5,886 bases of DNA from Bacteroidia bacterium (GTDB lineage: Bacteria > Bacteroidota > Bacteroidia > Bacteroidales > Azobacteroidaceae): assembly GCA_025996815.1 (NCBI GenBank), contig BNTT01000171.1, positions 1 through 5,886 of the forward strand. The letters are read 5' to 3'. The notes beneath the pieces were generated by a model. The model searched no databases, had not been told where the DNA came from, and saw only the letters and a list, made by a program, of their open reading frames with translations. Shown here in pieces: positions 1-5,886 of this stretch. The translations under genes and the position numbers were made by a program. The stretch's first letter is position 1. Every line of letters starts with the position of its first letter.

Positions 1-1
1 A

Positions 2-121
2 AACGGGGCAATACAAGAGCTAAAAACAATCGGAAGAGGTTACAGAAATACCGCTAATTTCAGAACGGCTATTCTCTTCTTTAACGGTGATTTAATGCTC
101 TTTCCACACAATTCCCAGTAG
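2..121 (+). CDS. 3' end of a transposase, probably ISL3-type (partial)
   Basis: Frame 2 is open from the window edge to the TAG at 119-121 and gives 39 residues. The fragment contains IQELKTIGRGYRNTANFR followed by a hydrophobic stretch (AILFF) and a short tail ending in PHNSQ. The pattern 'IQxxKxxxRGYRNxxNFRxxIL' resembles the C-terminal end of DDE transposases of the ISL3 type, where a lysine/arginine-rich helix with GYRN or GFRN follows the last catalytic glutamate. That glutamate would lie upstream of the window. The catalytic residues, the left end and the terminal repeats cannot be seen, so the family name comes from motif memory only. The right end of the element should lie shortly after position 121. 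A putative membrane-protein gene begins in the same frame with almost no spacer, which is unusual. Confidence 0.6.
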   Translation, partial: NGAIQELKTIGRGYRNTANFRTAILFFNGDLMLFPHNSQ

Positions 122-178
122 AACCATTTATTTAAAAGCAAATGGGTATATATAGGAATAGGGTGTGCACTTCTACCT

Positions 179-820
179 GTGGTTGCATACATTATTCGAT
201 TTCACAATAATACATGCGGAGAACCTTCTGCATGGGGTGAATTTGGTAGTTTTTATGGTGGAGTATTAAGTCCGTTAGTTGGTATATTAAGTATTTGTTT
301 GCTATATATAACCTTGAAAAAACAAAATGAATTTAATAAAATTCAGCAAACAGCCAGTGATTTAGATATAATGTTTAAACTGCAAGAGATGCTGCAGTCT
401 TCATCCGACAAAATACAGTTTTCAATATCTAAAAATAATAAGGATGTGTCATATACGGGATTAGAAAATATTGCTAACTTGAAAGATAGTGAAATAGATG
501 AATCAGAGTTTAATGGATTGTATGATAAAGTTGGTGCTATTGCAAATTTGTGTTTGCTGCATAATGAAAGAAATTATAAATCGACAATTTCTGAGAACAG
601 CAAATTAAAATTTTATGAGATAACAAACATCTTCATAACAAATGCGAGCATTTTTTTTCCTTTTTGTCAAAAAAAACCACCAATCAATGAGTATGAGTTC
701 AAGTTGAAAAATGAGTCATATAGAGGTGTGAAAGATAAAATGATAACGGATAAAGAACGCAAAACAGACGCATTTTTAAATACCTTGAGAGAGGCGTCAT
801 CCCTCCAGCGTAGGCTCTGA
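179..820 (+). CDS. Small membrane-anchored protein of unknown function, 5' end probably damaged
   Basis: I do not recognise this gene with certainty. The annotated start is the GTG at 179 (213 aa), but the frame stays open back to 122, and the upstream codons encode WVYIGIGCALLPVVAYIIRF, a good first membrane helix that the GTG would cut in half. No ATG, GTG or TTG lies in frame between 122 and 178, and no ribosome binding site precedes 179. From the GTG, residues 19-28 read WGEFGSFYGG, followed by a second hydrophobic segment (about 27-46) ending in LKKQ. The rest (about 50-213) is soluble, rich in Lys, Asn and Ser, and probably cytoplasmic. Helix, W.xFGxxxGG, helix, LxxQ is a layout known from small bacterial membrane proteins, including some called putative phage abortive infection (putAbiC-like). 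The C-terminal part does not clearly match those, so a defence role is a guess. The DNA is visibly A/T-richer than recN and argS, and with the transposase fragment upstream this suggests transferred DNA. The gene may be a pseudogene. Confidence 0.6.
   Translation: MVAYIIRFHNNTCGEPSAWGEFGSFYGGVLSPLVGILSICLLYITLKKQNEFNKIQQTASDLDIMFKLQEMLQSSSDKIQFSISKNNKDVSYTGLENIANLKDSEIDESEFNGLYDKVGAIANLCLLHNERNYKSTISENSKLKFYEITNIFITNASIFFPFCQKKPPINEYEFKLKNESYRGVKDKMITDKERKTDAFLNTLREASSLQRRL
651..676 (+). repeat. Paired homopolymer tracts T8 and A8 inside the membrane-protein gene
   Basis: An uninterrupted run of eight T (651-658) is followed by CC, T5 (661-665), GTC and a run of eight A (669-676). The T8 and A8 tracts are complementary and could pair across a 10-nt loop. 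The reading frame continues through them and gives a plausible protein (FFPFCQKK). Such runs are prone to replication slippage and to sequencing error. No function is claimed. Confidence 0.5.
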
Positions 821-857
821 AAAGCAAGGCACCAACCTTGCAAACAAGCTAACAGGT

Positions 858-893
858 AGAAAAAAGCGCAGGTGTTTGCTTGCGCTTTCTTCT
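858..893. terminator. Bidirectional intrinsic terminator between convergent genes
   Basis: AGAAAAAAGCGCA (858-870) and TGCGCTTTCTTCT (881-893) form a 13-bp stem with a single mismatch around a 10-nt loop (GGTGTTTGCT). The core AAAGCGCA/TGCGCTTT pairs perfectly. Read on the plus strand, the stem runs into a pyrimidine tail (TTTCTTCTTTTCC) that would end transcription of the membrane-protein gene. Read on the minus strand, TGCGCTTTTTTCT supplies a U-run 25-60 nt beyond the recN stop codon. Its place between two converging genes supports use in both directions. Confidence 0.75.
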
Positions 894-917
894 TTTCCGG
901 AGGGGGATGCGTTATTG

Positions 918-2582
918 CTATAAATATTTCAACAACTCCTTCGCATTCTCAATCGCCGCATCCGTCAATTCCGACCCACTCAGCATCTGCGCGATTTCCC
1001 GGATGCGCTCGTCCGGCGGCAGGCGGCGGATGTTTGTTTCGGTCGTTTCTTTTTCGTCGTTTTTATAGACAAAATAGTGCGTGTTGCCCTGTGCGGCTAT
1101 TTGTGGGAGGTGCGTTATCGTAACTACCTGCATCACATCGCCCATCAGGCGCATAATTTGTCCCATTTTGTCTGCCACTTCGCCCGACACGCCCGTGTCT
1201 ATTTCGTCGAAGATGATGGTTGGCAATGCCGTTGCGCCGGCTATTAATGCCTTGATACCCAGCATCAAGCGCGAGATTTCGCCGCCGGAGGCGGTTTGCG
1301 CCACCGGCTTCAATGCGACATTTTTATTCGCCGAAAAGAGGAAGCAGACGGCATCGCCTCCGGTGGCATCCGGCGCGTCTTTTTTGTCGATTCGGCACGC
1401 AAACTGCATATAGGGCATCCCCAGCACGCTGACTTTTTCGACGAGCTGCCTTTCCAAATAGGCACCCGCCGTCAGGCGCGTGGCGGACAGTTCGGCGGCG
1501 AGTTCGCGCACCTTTTTATGCGCCGCATCCTGCTCGCGCTGCAATTTGGCAAGCACCTCCTCGTAGTTTTCGATTTCTGCCAACTGCACTGCAATTTGGT
1601 CGCGAAGCGTGATAAGTTCTTCCACCGACTGCACCTTGTGCTTTTGCTGCAACGAATAGAACACGTCCAGACGGTCATTTGCAAGTTTCAGGCGTTCAGG
1701 GTCGAGTTCCAATTTTTCCTGTCGGCTGCTGAGGTCTGTTTGCAAGTCCTTCAAATCGAGGTAAGCCGTTTGCAGTCGCTCGGTGGCGACTTGCGCAGAC
1801 GGATAAATTTTTTCCAATGCCTGACTTGTGTTTAACGCCTCTTTGAGGGCGAGCACCACGCCGTGGGTGTCATCAGAGAGGTGATTTTCGATGGAAAACA
1901 GCCCCGCTTTTATTTCTTCGAGGTGCGACAATGTTTTCTGCTCGCGCTCCAAATCAGCTTGTTCGTTGGGTTTCAGTTGTGCCTCAACGAGTTGCTGATG
2001 CTGAAAGCGCAGATATTCCCGCTCGTCGGTGCTCGCCTTCGCCTTTTCCTGCAATTCCTGCAAATGTTTGCGAATGGCGATGAAATTTTTGTATTCCTTC
2101 GTATATTGTGCGCGCAAGGGTTGGTTATTTGCCAGCACGTCAAGCACTTGCACTTGAAATTTGTTGTCGGTGAGCAGCAAATTTTCGTGCTGCGAATGGA
2201 TGTCGATGAGCGATGTGCCGAGCGTTTTCAGGTCGGTCAAGCCCACCGGCGTGTCGTTGATGAAGGCGCGCGACTTGCCCTCAGCCCATATCTCGCGCCG
2301 GAGGATGCAGTTGTGCGGGTCGTAGCTCAACTCCTGCTCGGCGAAAAACGCTTGTAGCCCCTCGTAAGACGCGATGTCGAACACGGCTTCGATGGTGCAT
2401 TTGTCGGCACCCTGCTTGATGGATTTGGCATCGGTTCGCTGACCCAAAATCAGCGACAGGGCACCGATGACGATGGATTTTCCCGCCCCCGTTTCGCCGG
2501 TGATGACGGATAAGCCGTTGGTGAAATCCATATCCAATTTGGATATCAAGGCATAATTTTGTATGGATAAACTTTTGAGCAT
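918..2582 (-). CDS. recN: DNA repair protein RecN
   Basis: RecN is an SMC-like cytoplasmic ATPase that acts at DNA double-strand breaks, holding DNA ends for RecA-dependent repair. The 554-residue product matches the usual length of about 550. The N-terminus MLKSLSIQNYALI is typical, with Walker A GETGAGKS at residues 29-36. The middle (about 150-400) is rich in Glu, Gln, Lys and Leu and contains REYLRFQHQQL, as expected for the coiled-coil arms. The C-terminal ATPase half has the ABC signature ASGGE (about 431-435) in SGGEISRLMLGIK, Walker B TIIFDEID (catalytic Glu near 460) with TGVSG after it, and the H-loop THLPQIAA (His near 491). The frame extends 32 codons further upstream to 2678, but I chose the ATG at 2580-2582 because RecN homologues begin there and the longer version would overlap the argS end. 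It lies 31 bp downstream of argS on the same strand, so the two are probably one operon. No LexA-like box was noticed. All key motifs are intact. Confidence 0.96.
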   Translation of the reverse strand: MLKSLSIQNYALISKLDMDFTNGLSVITGETGAGKSIVIGALSLILGQRTDAKSIKQGADKCTIEAVFDIASYEGLQAFFAEQELSYDPHNCILRREIWAEGKSRAFINDTPVGLTDLKTLGTSLIDIHSQHENLLLTDNKFQVQVLDVLANNQPLRAQYTKEYKNFIAIRKHLQELQEKAKASTDEREYLRFQHQQLVEAQLKPNEQADLEREQKTLSHLEEIKAGLFSIENHLSDDTHGVVLALKEALNTSQALEKIYPSAQVATERLQTAYLDLKDLQTDLSSRQEKLELDPERLKLANDRLDVFYSLQQKHKVQSVEELITLRDQIAVQLAEIENYEEVLAKLQREQDAAHKKVRELAAELSATRLTAGAYLERQLVEKVSVLGMPYMQFACRIDKKDAPDATGGDAVCFLFSANKNVALKPVAQTASGGEISRLMLGIKALIAGATALPTIIFDEIDTGVSGEVADKMGQIMRLMGDVMQVVTITHLPQIAAQGNTHYFVYKNDEKETTETNIRRLPPDERIREIAQMLSGSELTDAAIENAKELLKYL

Positions 2583-2613
2583 CGTTAAAAATTTTTTATC
2601 GTTTAGTGTTTTT

Positions 2614-4401
2614 TTACATTCGGTCGGGAACATCAATCCCCAGCAGTCGAAAGCCCGTTTTGATGATTTCGCCCACATTTTTGGAAAGCACGAGGCGAAA
2701 GTCCCGCACGGCAGCGTTTGCCTCCTTCAAAATGGGGAAATCGTGATAAAACTGATTGTATTCCTTCGCCAAATCATAGACGTAATTGGCGATAACAGCC
2801 GGACTGAAATTGTCGGCAGCCTCCTGCACGGTGGCGGGAAATTCGGACAATATCTGTATCAGCCCCTCCTCCTTTTCGCTGATGTTGGGAGGCGATTGCG
2901 CGTCAAGCCCGCAATCGCAGTTTGCTTTGCGCAGCACCGATTGGATGCGCGCGTAGGTGTATTGCACAAACGGACCGGTGTTGCCATTGAAGTCGATGGA
3001 TTCTTTGGGGTTGAAGGTCATATTTTTGCGCGGGTCTACTTTCAGGATAAAGTATTTCAGGGCACCCAGACCCACTATTCGCGCCACTTCACTCGCTTCG
3101 GCTTCCGAATAGCCGTCCAATTTGCCGAGTTCTTCGGAGGTTTCTTTGGCGGTGCGCACCATCTCTTCGATGAGGTCGTCGGCATCCACCACCGTGCCCT
3201 CGCGCGATTTCATTTTGCCTTCGGGGAGTTCGACCATGCCGTAGGAGAAGTGCACCAGCCCCTTGCCAAATTCAAAGCCGAGTTTGTCGAGCAACAGCGA
3301 CAGCACCTTGAAATGGTAATCCTGCTCATTGCCAACCACATACACCATTTTATTGATGGGCTGATTTAATTTTTTTTGGTCGTCGAACCGCAATTTGGCA
3401 GTGCCGATGTCCTGCGTCATATACACCGAGGTGCCATCGGCGCGTAGCAGCAACTTTTCGTCCAATCCGTCCGCCGTCAAATCTGCCCACACCGAGCCGT
3501 CGTCTTTTTTGTAGAACACGCCCTTTTTCAAGCCCTCCAAAACGGTGTCTTTGCCTTCGAGATAGGTCTGCGATTCGTAATAAATCTTGTCGAAATCCAC
3601 GCCCAACGCCTTGTAGGTGATGTCGAAGCCGGCATACACCCAACTGTTCATCGTTTCCCAGAGTGTGCGCACCTCCTTGTCGCCCGCTTCCCATTGGCGC
3701 AACATTTCGCGCGCTTCGAGCATCAAGGGCGATTTTTCGGCGGCAGCTTTTTCGTCCAATCCGCCCGCCATAAGTTGTGCCAACTCTTTTTTATACTCCT
3801 GGTCGAATTTCACATAGTAATTGCCAATCAGGTGGTCGCCTTTTTTGCCGGTCGATTCGGGCGTGTCACCATTGCCCCAGCGTTTCCACGCCAGCATCGA
3901 CTTGCAAATGTGGATGCCGCGGTCGTTCACGATATTCGTCTTCACCACCTTATTGCCGGTCGCTTTCAGTATCTCGGAGATGCTGAAACCCAACAAGTTA
4001 TTGCGGATATGCCCCAGATGCAGCGGCTTGTTGGTGTTGGGCGACGAATATTCAATCATCACCAGCGGTGCATTTTCATCCGCGGCGCGAGTGCCGTAAG
4101 CGGTGTTTTGAGCAATGTCATTCAACAACTCAATCCAATACTCCGGCGCAATCGTCAAATTAAGAAAGCCCTGAATCGCATTGAACGCCGCGATTGACGG
4201 CTCATTTTTGAGCAAAAACGCACCAATTTCCGCAGCCGTTTCTTCCGGTTTTTTCTTGGAAATTTTCAGCAAAGGGAACACCACAAGTGTCAGATGCCCT
4301 TTAAACTCCTTTTTAGTCTTCTGAATCTGCACGAGATTGTCGGGGACACTCACCCCAAACAGCCGCTCCAAATTTCTGTGTATAATCTGTTGAATCACCA
4401 T
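2614..4401 (-). CDS. argS: Arginine--tRNA ligase (arginyl-tRNA synthetase)
   Basis: This class I aminoacyl-tRNA synthetase charges tRNA-Arg with arginine in the cytoplasm, using ATP. The 595-residue product is full length. The N-terminal tRNA-recognition domain covers about residues 1-85 (QKTKKEFKGHLTLVVFP, 27-43). The catalytic Rossmann domain starts with EYSSPNTNKPLHLGHIRNN, where HLGH (128-131) is the HIGH signature. Further class features are VNDRG (158-162), VGNEQDYHF (356-364) and the KMSKS-equivalent GKMKSREGTVV (395-405). The C-terminal DALR anticodon-binding domain includes GPFVQYTYARIQS (476-488) and ends in LLGIDVPDRM, the usual ArgS terminus. The start ATG (4399-4401) matches the family N-terminus. 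It has an A-rich leader without a Shine-Dalgarno sequence and a TACCTTTG promoter element 24 bp upstream. recN follows after 31 bp. The segment ESTGKKGDHLIGNYYVKF (182-199) resembles the ArgS of Bacteroidota. Confidence 0.98.
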   Translation of the reverse strand: MVIQQIIHRNLERLFGVSVPDNLVQIQKTKKEFKGHLTLVVFPLLKISKKKPEETAAEIGAFLLKNEPSIAAFNAIQGFLNLTIAPEYWIELLNDIAQNTAYGTRAADENAPLVMIEYSSPNTNKPLHLGHIRNNLLGFSISEILKATGNKVVKTNIVNDRGIHICKSMLAWKRWGNGDTPESTGKKGDHLIGNYYVKFDQEYKKELAQLMAGGLDEKAAAEKSPLMLEAREMLRQWEAGDKEVRTLWETMNSWVYAGFDITYKALGVDFDKIYYESQTYLEGKDTVLEGLKKGVFYKKDDGSVWADLTADGLDEKLLLRADGTSVYMTQDIGTAKLRFDDQKKLNQPINKMVYVVGNEQDYHFKVLSLLLDKLGFEFGKGLVHFSYGMVELPEGKMKSREGTVVDADDLIEEMVRTAKETSEELGKLDGYSEAEASEVARIVGLGALKYFILKVDPRKNMTFNPKESIDFNGNTGPFVQYTYARIQSVLRKANCDCGLDAQSPPNISEKEEGLIQILSEFPATVQEAADNFSPAVIANYVYDLAKEYNQFYHDFPILKEANAAVRDFRLVLSKNVGEIIKTGFRLLGIDVPDRM

Positions 4402-4424
4402 TTTTTTTGTTTGTATTTATTTCG

Positions 4425-4432
4425 CAAAGGTA
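4425..4432 (-). promoter_or_regulatory. Bacteroidota-type -7 promoter element of argS-recN
   Basis: On the minus strand this reads TACCTTTG, a perfect fit to the Bacteroidota -7 consensus TAnnTTTG, 23 bp before the argS start codon. This predicts a very short leader that is rich in A. No convincing TTTG/TTG -33 element is seen upstream; the region at the right distance is a run of A and T with CACAATTCAAG. Confidence 0.6.
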
Positions 4433-4476
4433 CAAAAAAATCTTGAATTGTGATTTTTTTGTCGGGGAAAAAATGC

Positions 4477-4504
4477 TTTGATTGACAAAAAAACAGTACC
4501 TTTG
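4477..4504 (+). promoter_or_regulatory. Bacteroidota-type promoter of the DUF4143 ATPase gene
   Basis: TACCTTTG at 4497-4504 matches the -7 consensus TAnnTTTG, and TTTG at 4477-4480 is a candidate -33 element, 16 bp away and slightly closer than usual. An overlapping TTGACA (4482-4487) lies only 9 bp before the -7 box, so it is unlikely to be the working -33 box. The predicted transcript start, about 7 bp after the -7 box, would leave a leader of about 70 nt before the ATG at 4581. The 10 bp GTACCTTTGC around the -7 box is repeated in inverted orientation at 4424-4433, in front of argS. Confidence 0.6.
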
Positions 4505-4580
4505 CAAGCAAAAAAATGTGTATTTGCAGTATGTTTTACTTCAAATAAATGTAATAATTCACAAATTAAACCTCTAATAA

Positions 4581-5886
4581 ATGTATAGAAATGCTATTAA
4601 TAATTTGATACAATGGAAATTAGGTAAAGAACGAAAACCTCTTATCCTTTTAGGTGCAAGGCAGGTTGGCAAAACTTGGCTTATAAAAGAGTTTGGCAAT
4701 GCGGAATACAAACAGATGGTGTATGTCAATTTTGAGGAGGAAACAAAGTTGCAGGACTTGTTTTTATCGGATTTTAATATTTCGCGCATTATTACTGCAC
4801 TGCAAGCGTTCGTTGGGTTTGTGATTGAACCGGCAGAAACGCTTATCGTATTCGATGAAATCCAATCTGCACCTAAGGGAATTACTTCGCTCAAGTATTT
4901 TTGTGAAAATGCACCGCAATATCACGTCATAGCGTCCGATTCGCTGTTGGGAATGGCGTTGCACCAAAAAGTATCGTTTCCTGTCGGGAAAGTTGATTTT
5001 CTTCGCCTGTATCCAATGTCGTTCCACGAGTTTCTGCTGGCAATGGGCGAAACAGGCTTGACCGGAATTTTAGAAAACAAACAATGGGACATTTTATCGC
5101 TTTTTTCTAATAAGTTTATTGAGTTTCTGCGCTATTACTTTTACGTTGGTGGTATGCCTTCCGCCGTTGAATGTTTTGCCGAAAATCGCGATTGGAAGCG
5201 CACCCGACAAATCCAAAATAATATTTTGCTGGCTTATGAAAAAGATTTTTCAAAGCATGCCCCCACAGATATTGTGCCGCGCATAAATCTCGTTTGGAAA
5301 AGTATCCCTGCGCAGTTGGCAAAAGAAAACAGAAAATTTATTTACGGAGTTGTAAAAGAAGGAGCAAGAGCCAAAGAATATGAGTTGGCGATACAATGGA
5401 TGCTTGATTCAGGCCTGCTCGCACAATGTTACTGCGTGAAAAAACCGGCATTGCCGCTCGTTGCCTATCAAGAATTATCGGCTTTCAAACTATACCATAA
5501 CGATATAGGCTTACTTGGCGCGATGTCTAAATTAAGTTCAAAAACCGTTATTGATGGGTCGGCTGTTTTCACTGAATACAAAGGTGCACTGACCGAACAA
5601 TTTGTATTTCAGCAACTTCGGCTAAACGAAGACCTTGCGCTCAACTATTTTGCCCCCGACACTTACAGTATGGAAATAGACTTTATCGTGCAAAATGAGA
5701 ATGGCGACATTATTCCTATTGAGGTAAAGGCAGGCGAAAATCTAAGAGCAAAAAGTTTTAAACTTTTTTGCGAAAAGTTTAAGCCGCAAATTGCCATTCG
5801 CACCTCTCTGTCCGATTTCAGACAAGAAGAGTGGATGACGAACGTGCCGCTGTATGTTATTGGAAATTATTTTAATGAAAGCCAAA
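4581..5886 (+). CDS. ATP-binding protein, AAA_14 ATPase with C-terminal DUF4143 domain (3' end cut by window)
   Basis: The frame is open from the ATG at 4581 to the window edge, giving 435 residues without a stop. The N-terminal AAA ATPase has Walker A GARQVGKT (25-32) after the strand PLILL, and Walker B LIVFDEIQ (88-95). The conserved sensor region, usually AxGSLLG, reads ASDSLLG here (118-124, Asp at 120). It is followed by FPVGKVDFLRLYPMSFHEFL (from 133), diagnostic of this family. YYFYVGGMPSAVE (near 186-198) and the middle helical part match the family. The C-terminal DUF4143 domain has the PD-(D/E)XK-like pattern MEIDFIV (Asp 367) ... IPIEVKAG (Glu 381, Lys 383). The family is widespread and multi-copy in Bacteroidota; its biological role is not established and a nuclease activity is only suggested by the fold. 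The protein is probably within a few residues of its natural end, judging from related proteins of about 430-450 residues. It is transcribed away from argS from its own promoter; no partner gene is visible. Confidence 0.93.
   Translation, partial: MYRNAINNLIQWKLGKERKPLILLGARQVGKTWLIKEFGNAEYKQMVYVNFEEETKLQDLFLSDFNISRIITALQAFVGFVIEPAETLIVFDEIQSAPKGITSLKYFCENAPQYHVIASDSLLGMALHQKVSFPVGKVDFLRLYPMSFHEFLLAMGETGLTGILENKQWDILSLFSNKFIEFLRYYFYVGGMPSAVECFAENRDWKRTRQIQNNILLAYEKDFSKHAPTDIVPRINLVWKSIPAQLAKENRKFIYGVVKEGARAKEYELAIQWMLDSGLLAQCYCVKKPALPLVAYQELSAFKLYHNDIGLLGAMSKLSSKTVIDGSAVFTEYKGALTEQFVFQQLRLNEDLALNYFAPDTYSMEIDFIVQNENGDIIPIEVKAGENLRAKSFKLFCEKFKPQIAIRTSLSDFRQEEWMTNVPLYVIGNYFNESQ

Noticed and set aside
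124..145. Inverted repeat CCATTT/AAATGG after the transposase stop, considered as an IS end or terminator.
   Set aside because: It is only 6 bp, has no T-run, and cannot be compared with the other IS end, which lies outside the window.
824..841. Hairpin GCAAGG-CACCAA-CCTTGC just after the membrane-gene stop codon.
   Set aside because: The stem has only 6 bp and no T-run follows; the stronger hairpin at 858-893 explains termination.
872..1413. Plus-strand open frames starting at 872, 880 and 1081.
   Set aside because: They begin in the terminator hairpin or run antisense through the conserved RecN C-terminal ATPase half; there is no coding signal of their own.
2583..2678. N-terminal extension of RecN by 32 residues to an ATG at 2678.
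   Set aside because: It overlaps the argS C-terminus, its sequence is unlike any RecN N-terminus, and the ATG at 2582 gives the canonical MLKSLSIQNYALI start.
1296..3369. Long plus-strand open frames opposite recN and argS (1296-1835, 1863-2357, 2563-3369, also 3694-4197).
   Set aside because: They lie antisense to two complete, motif-verified genes and show no recognisable domains; they follow from the codon bias of the genes opposite.
4574..5322. Minus-strand open frames inside the DUF4143 ATPase gene (4574-4894, 4764-5027, 5116-5322).
   Set aside because: They are antisense to a well-supported ATPase frame and have low-complexity or unremarkable sequence.

Overview
The window looks like a chromosomal segment from a member of the Bacteroidota. 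Two divergent genes are each preceded by TACCTTTG, which fits the Bacteroidota -7 promoter consensus TAnnTTTG. Start codons sit behind A/T-rich leaders without Shine-Dalgarno sequences. The ArgS sequence reads like the Bacteroidota form of the enzyme. The genus cannot be told from this sequence.

Layout from left to right. Positions 2-121 hold the last 39 codons of a transposase-like gene, probably ISL3-type, cut by the window edge. Directly after its stop codon, in the same frame, lies an A/T-rich open frame (122-820) for a small membrane-anchored protein of unknown function. No ATG, GTG or TTG occurs in that frame until the GTG at 179, which falls inside the first predicted membrane helix, so the gene's 5' end appears damaged or displaced. 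A strong bidirectional terminator hairpin (858-893) separates it from a convergent housekeeping pair on the minus strand: argS (arginyl-tRNA synthetase, 595 aa) followed after 31 bp by recN (DNA repair SMC-like ATPase, 554 aa). These two are probably co-transcribed from the argS promoter. Long plus-strand open frames opposite recN and argS are shadows.

The region 4402-4580 is a divergent intergenic stretch carrying both promoters as a perfect 10-bp inverted repeat. To its right, a plus-strand gene starting at 4581 runs off the window end. It encodes an AAA ATPase with a C-terminal DUF4143 / PD-(D/E)XK-like domain, a family common in Bacteroidota and of poorly known function.

The only area with an accessory flavour is the left 820 bp, where an insertion-sequence remnant meets an A/T-rich membrane-protein gene whose N-terminal layout recalls some putative phage abortive-infection proteins. 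No complete new system is visible. The argS-recN part is ordinary housekeeping DNA.
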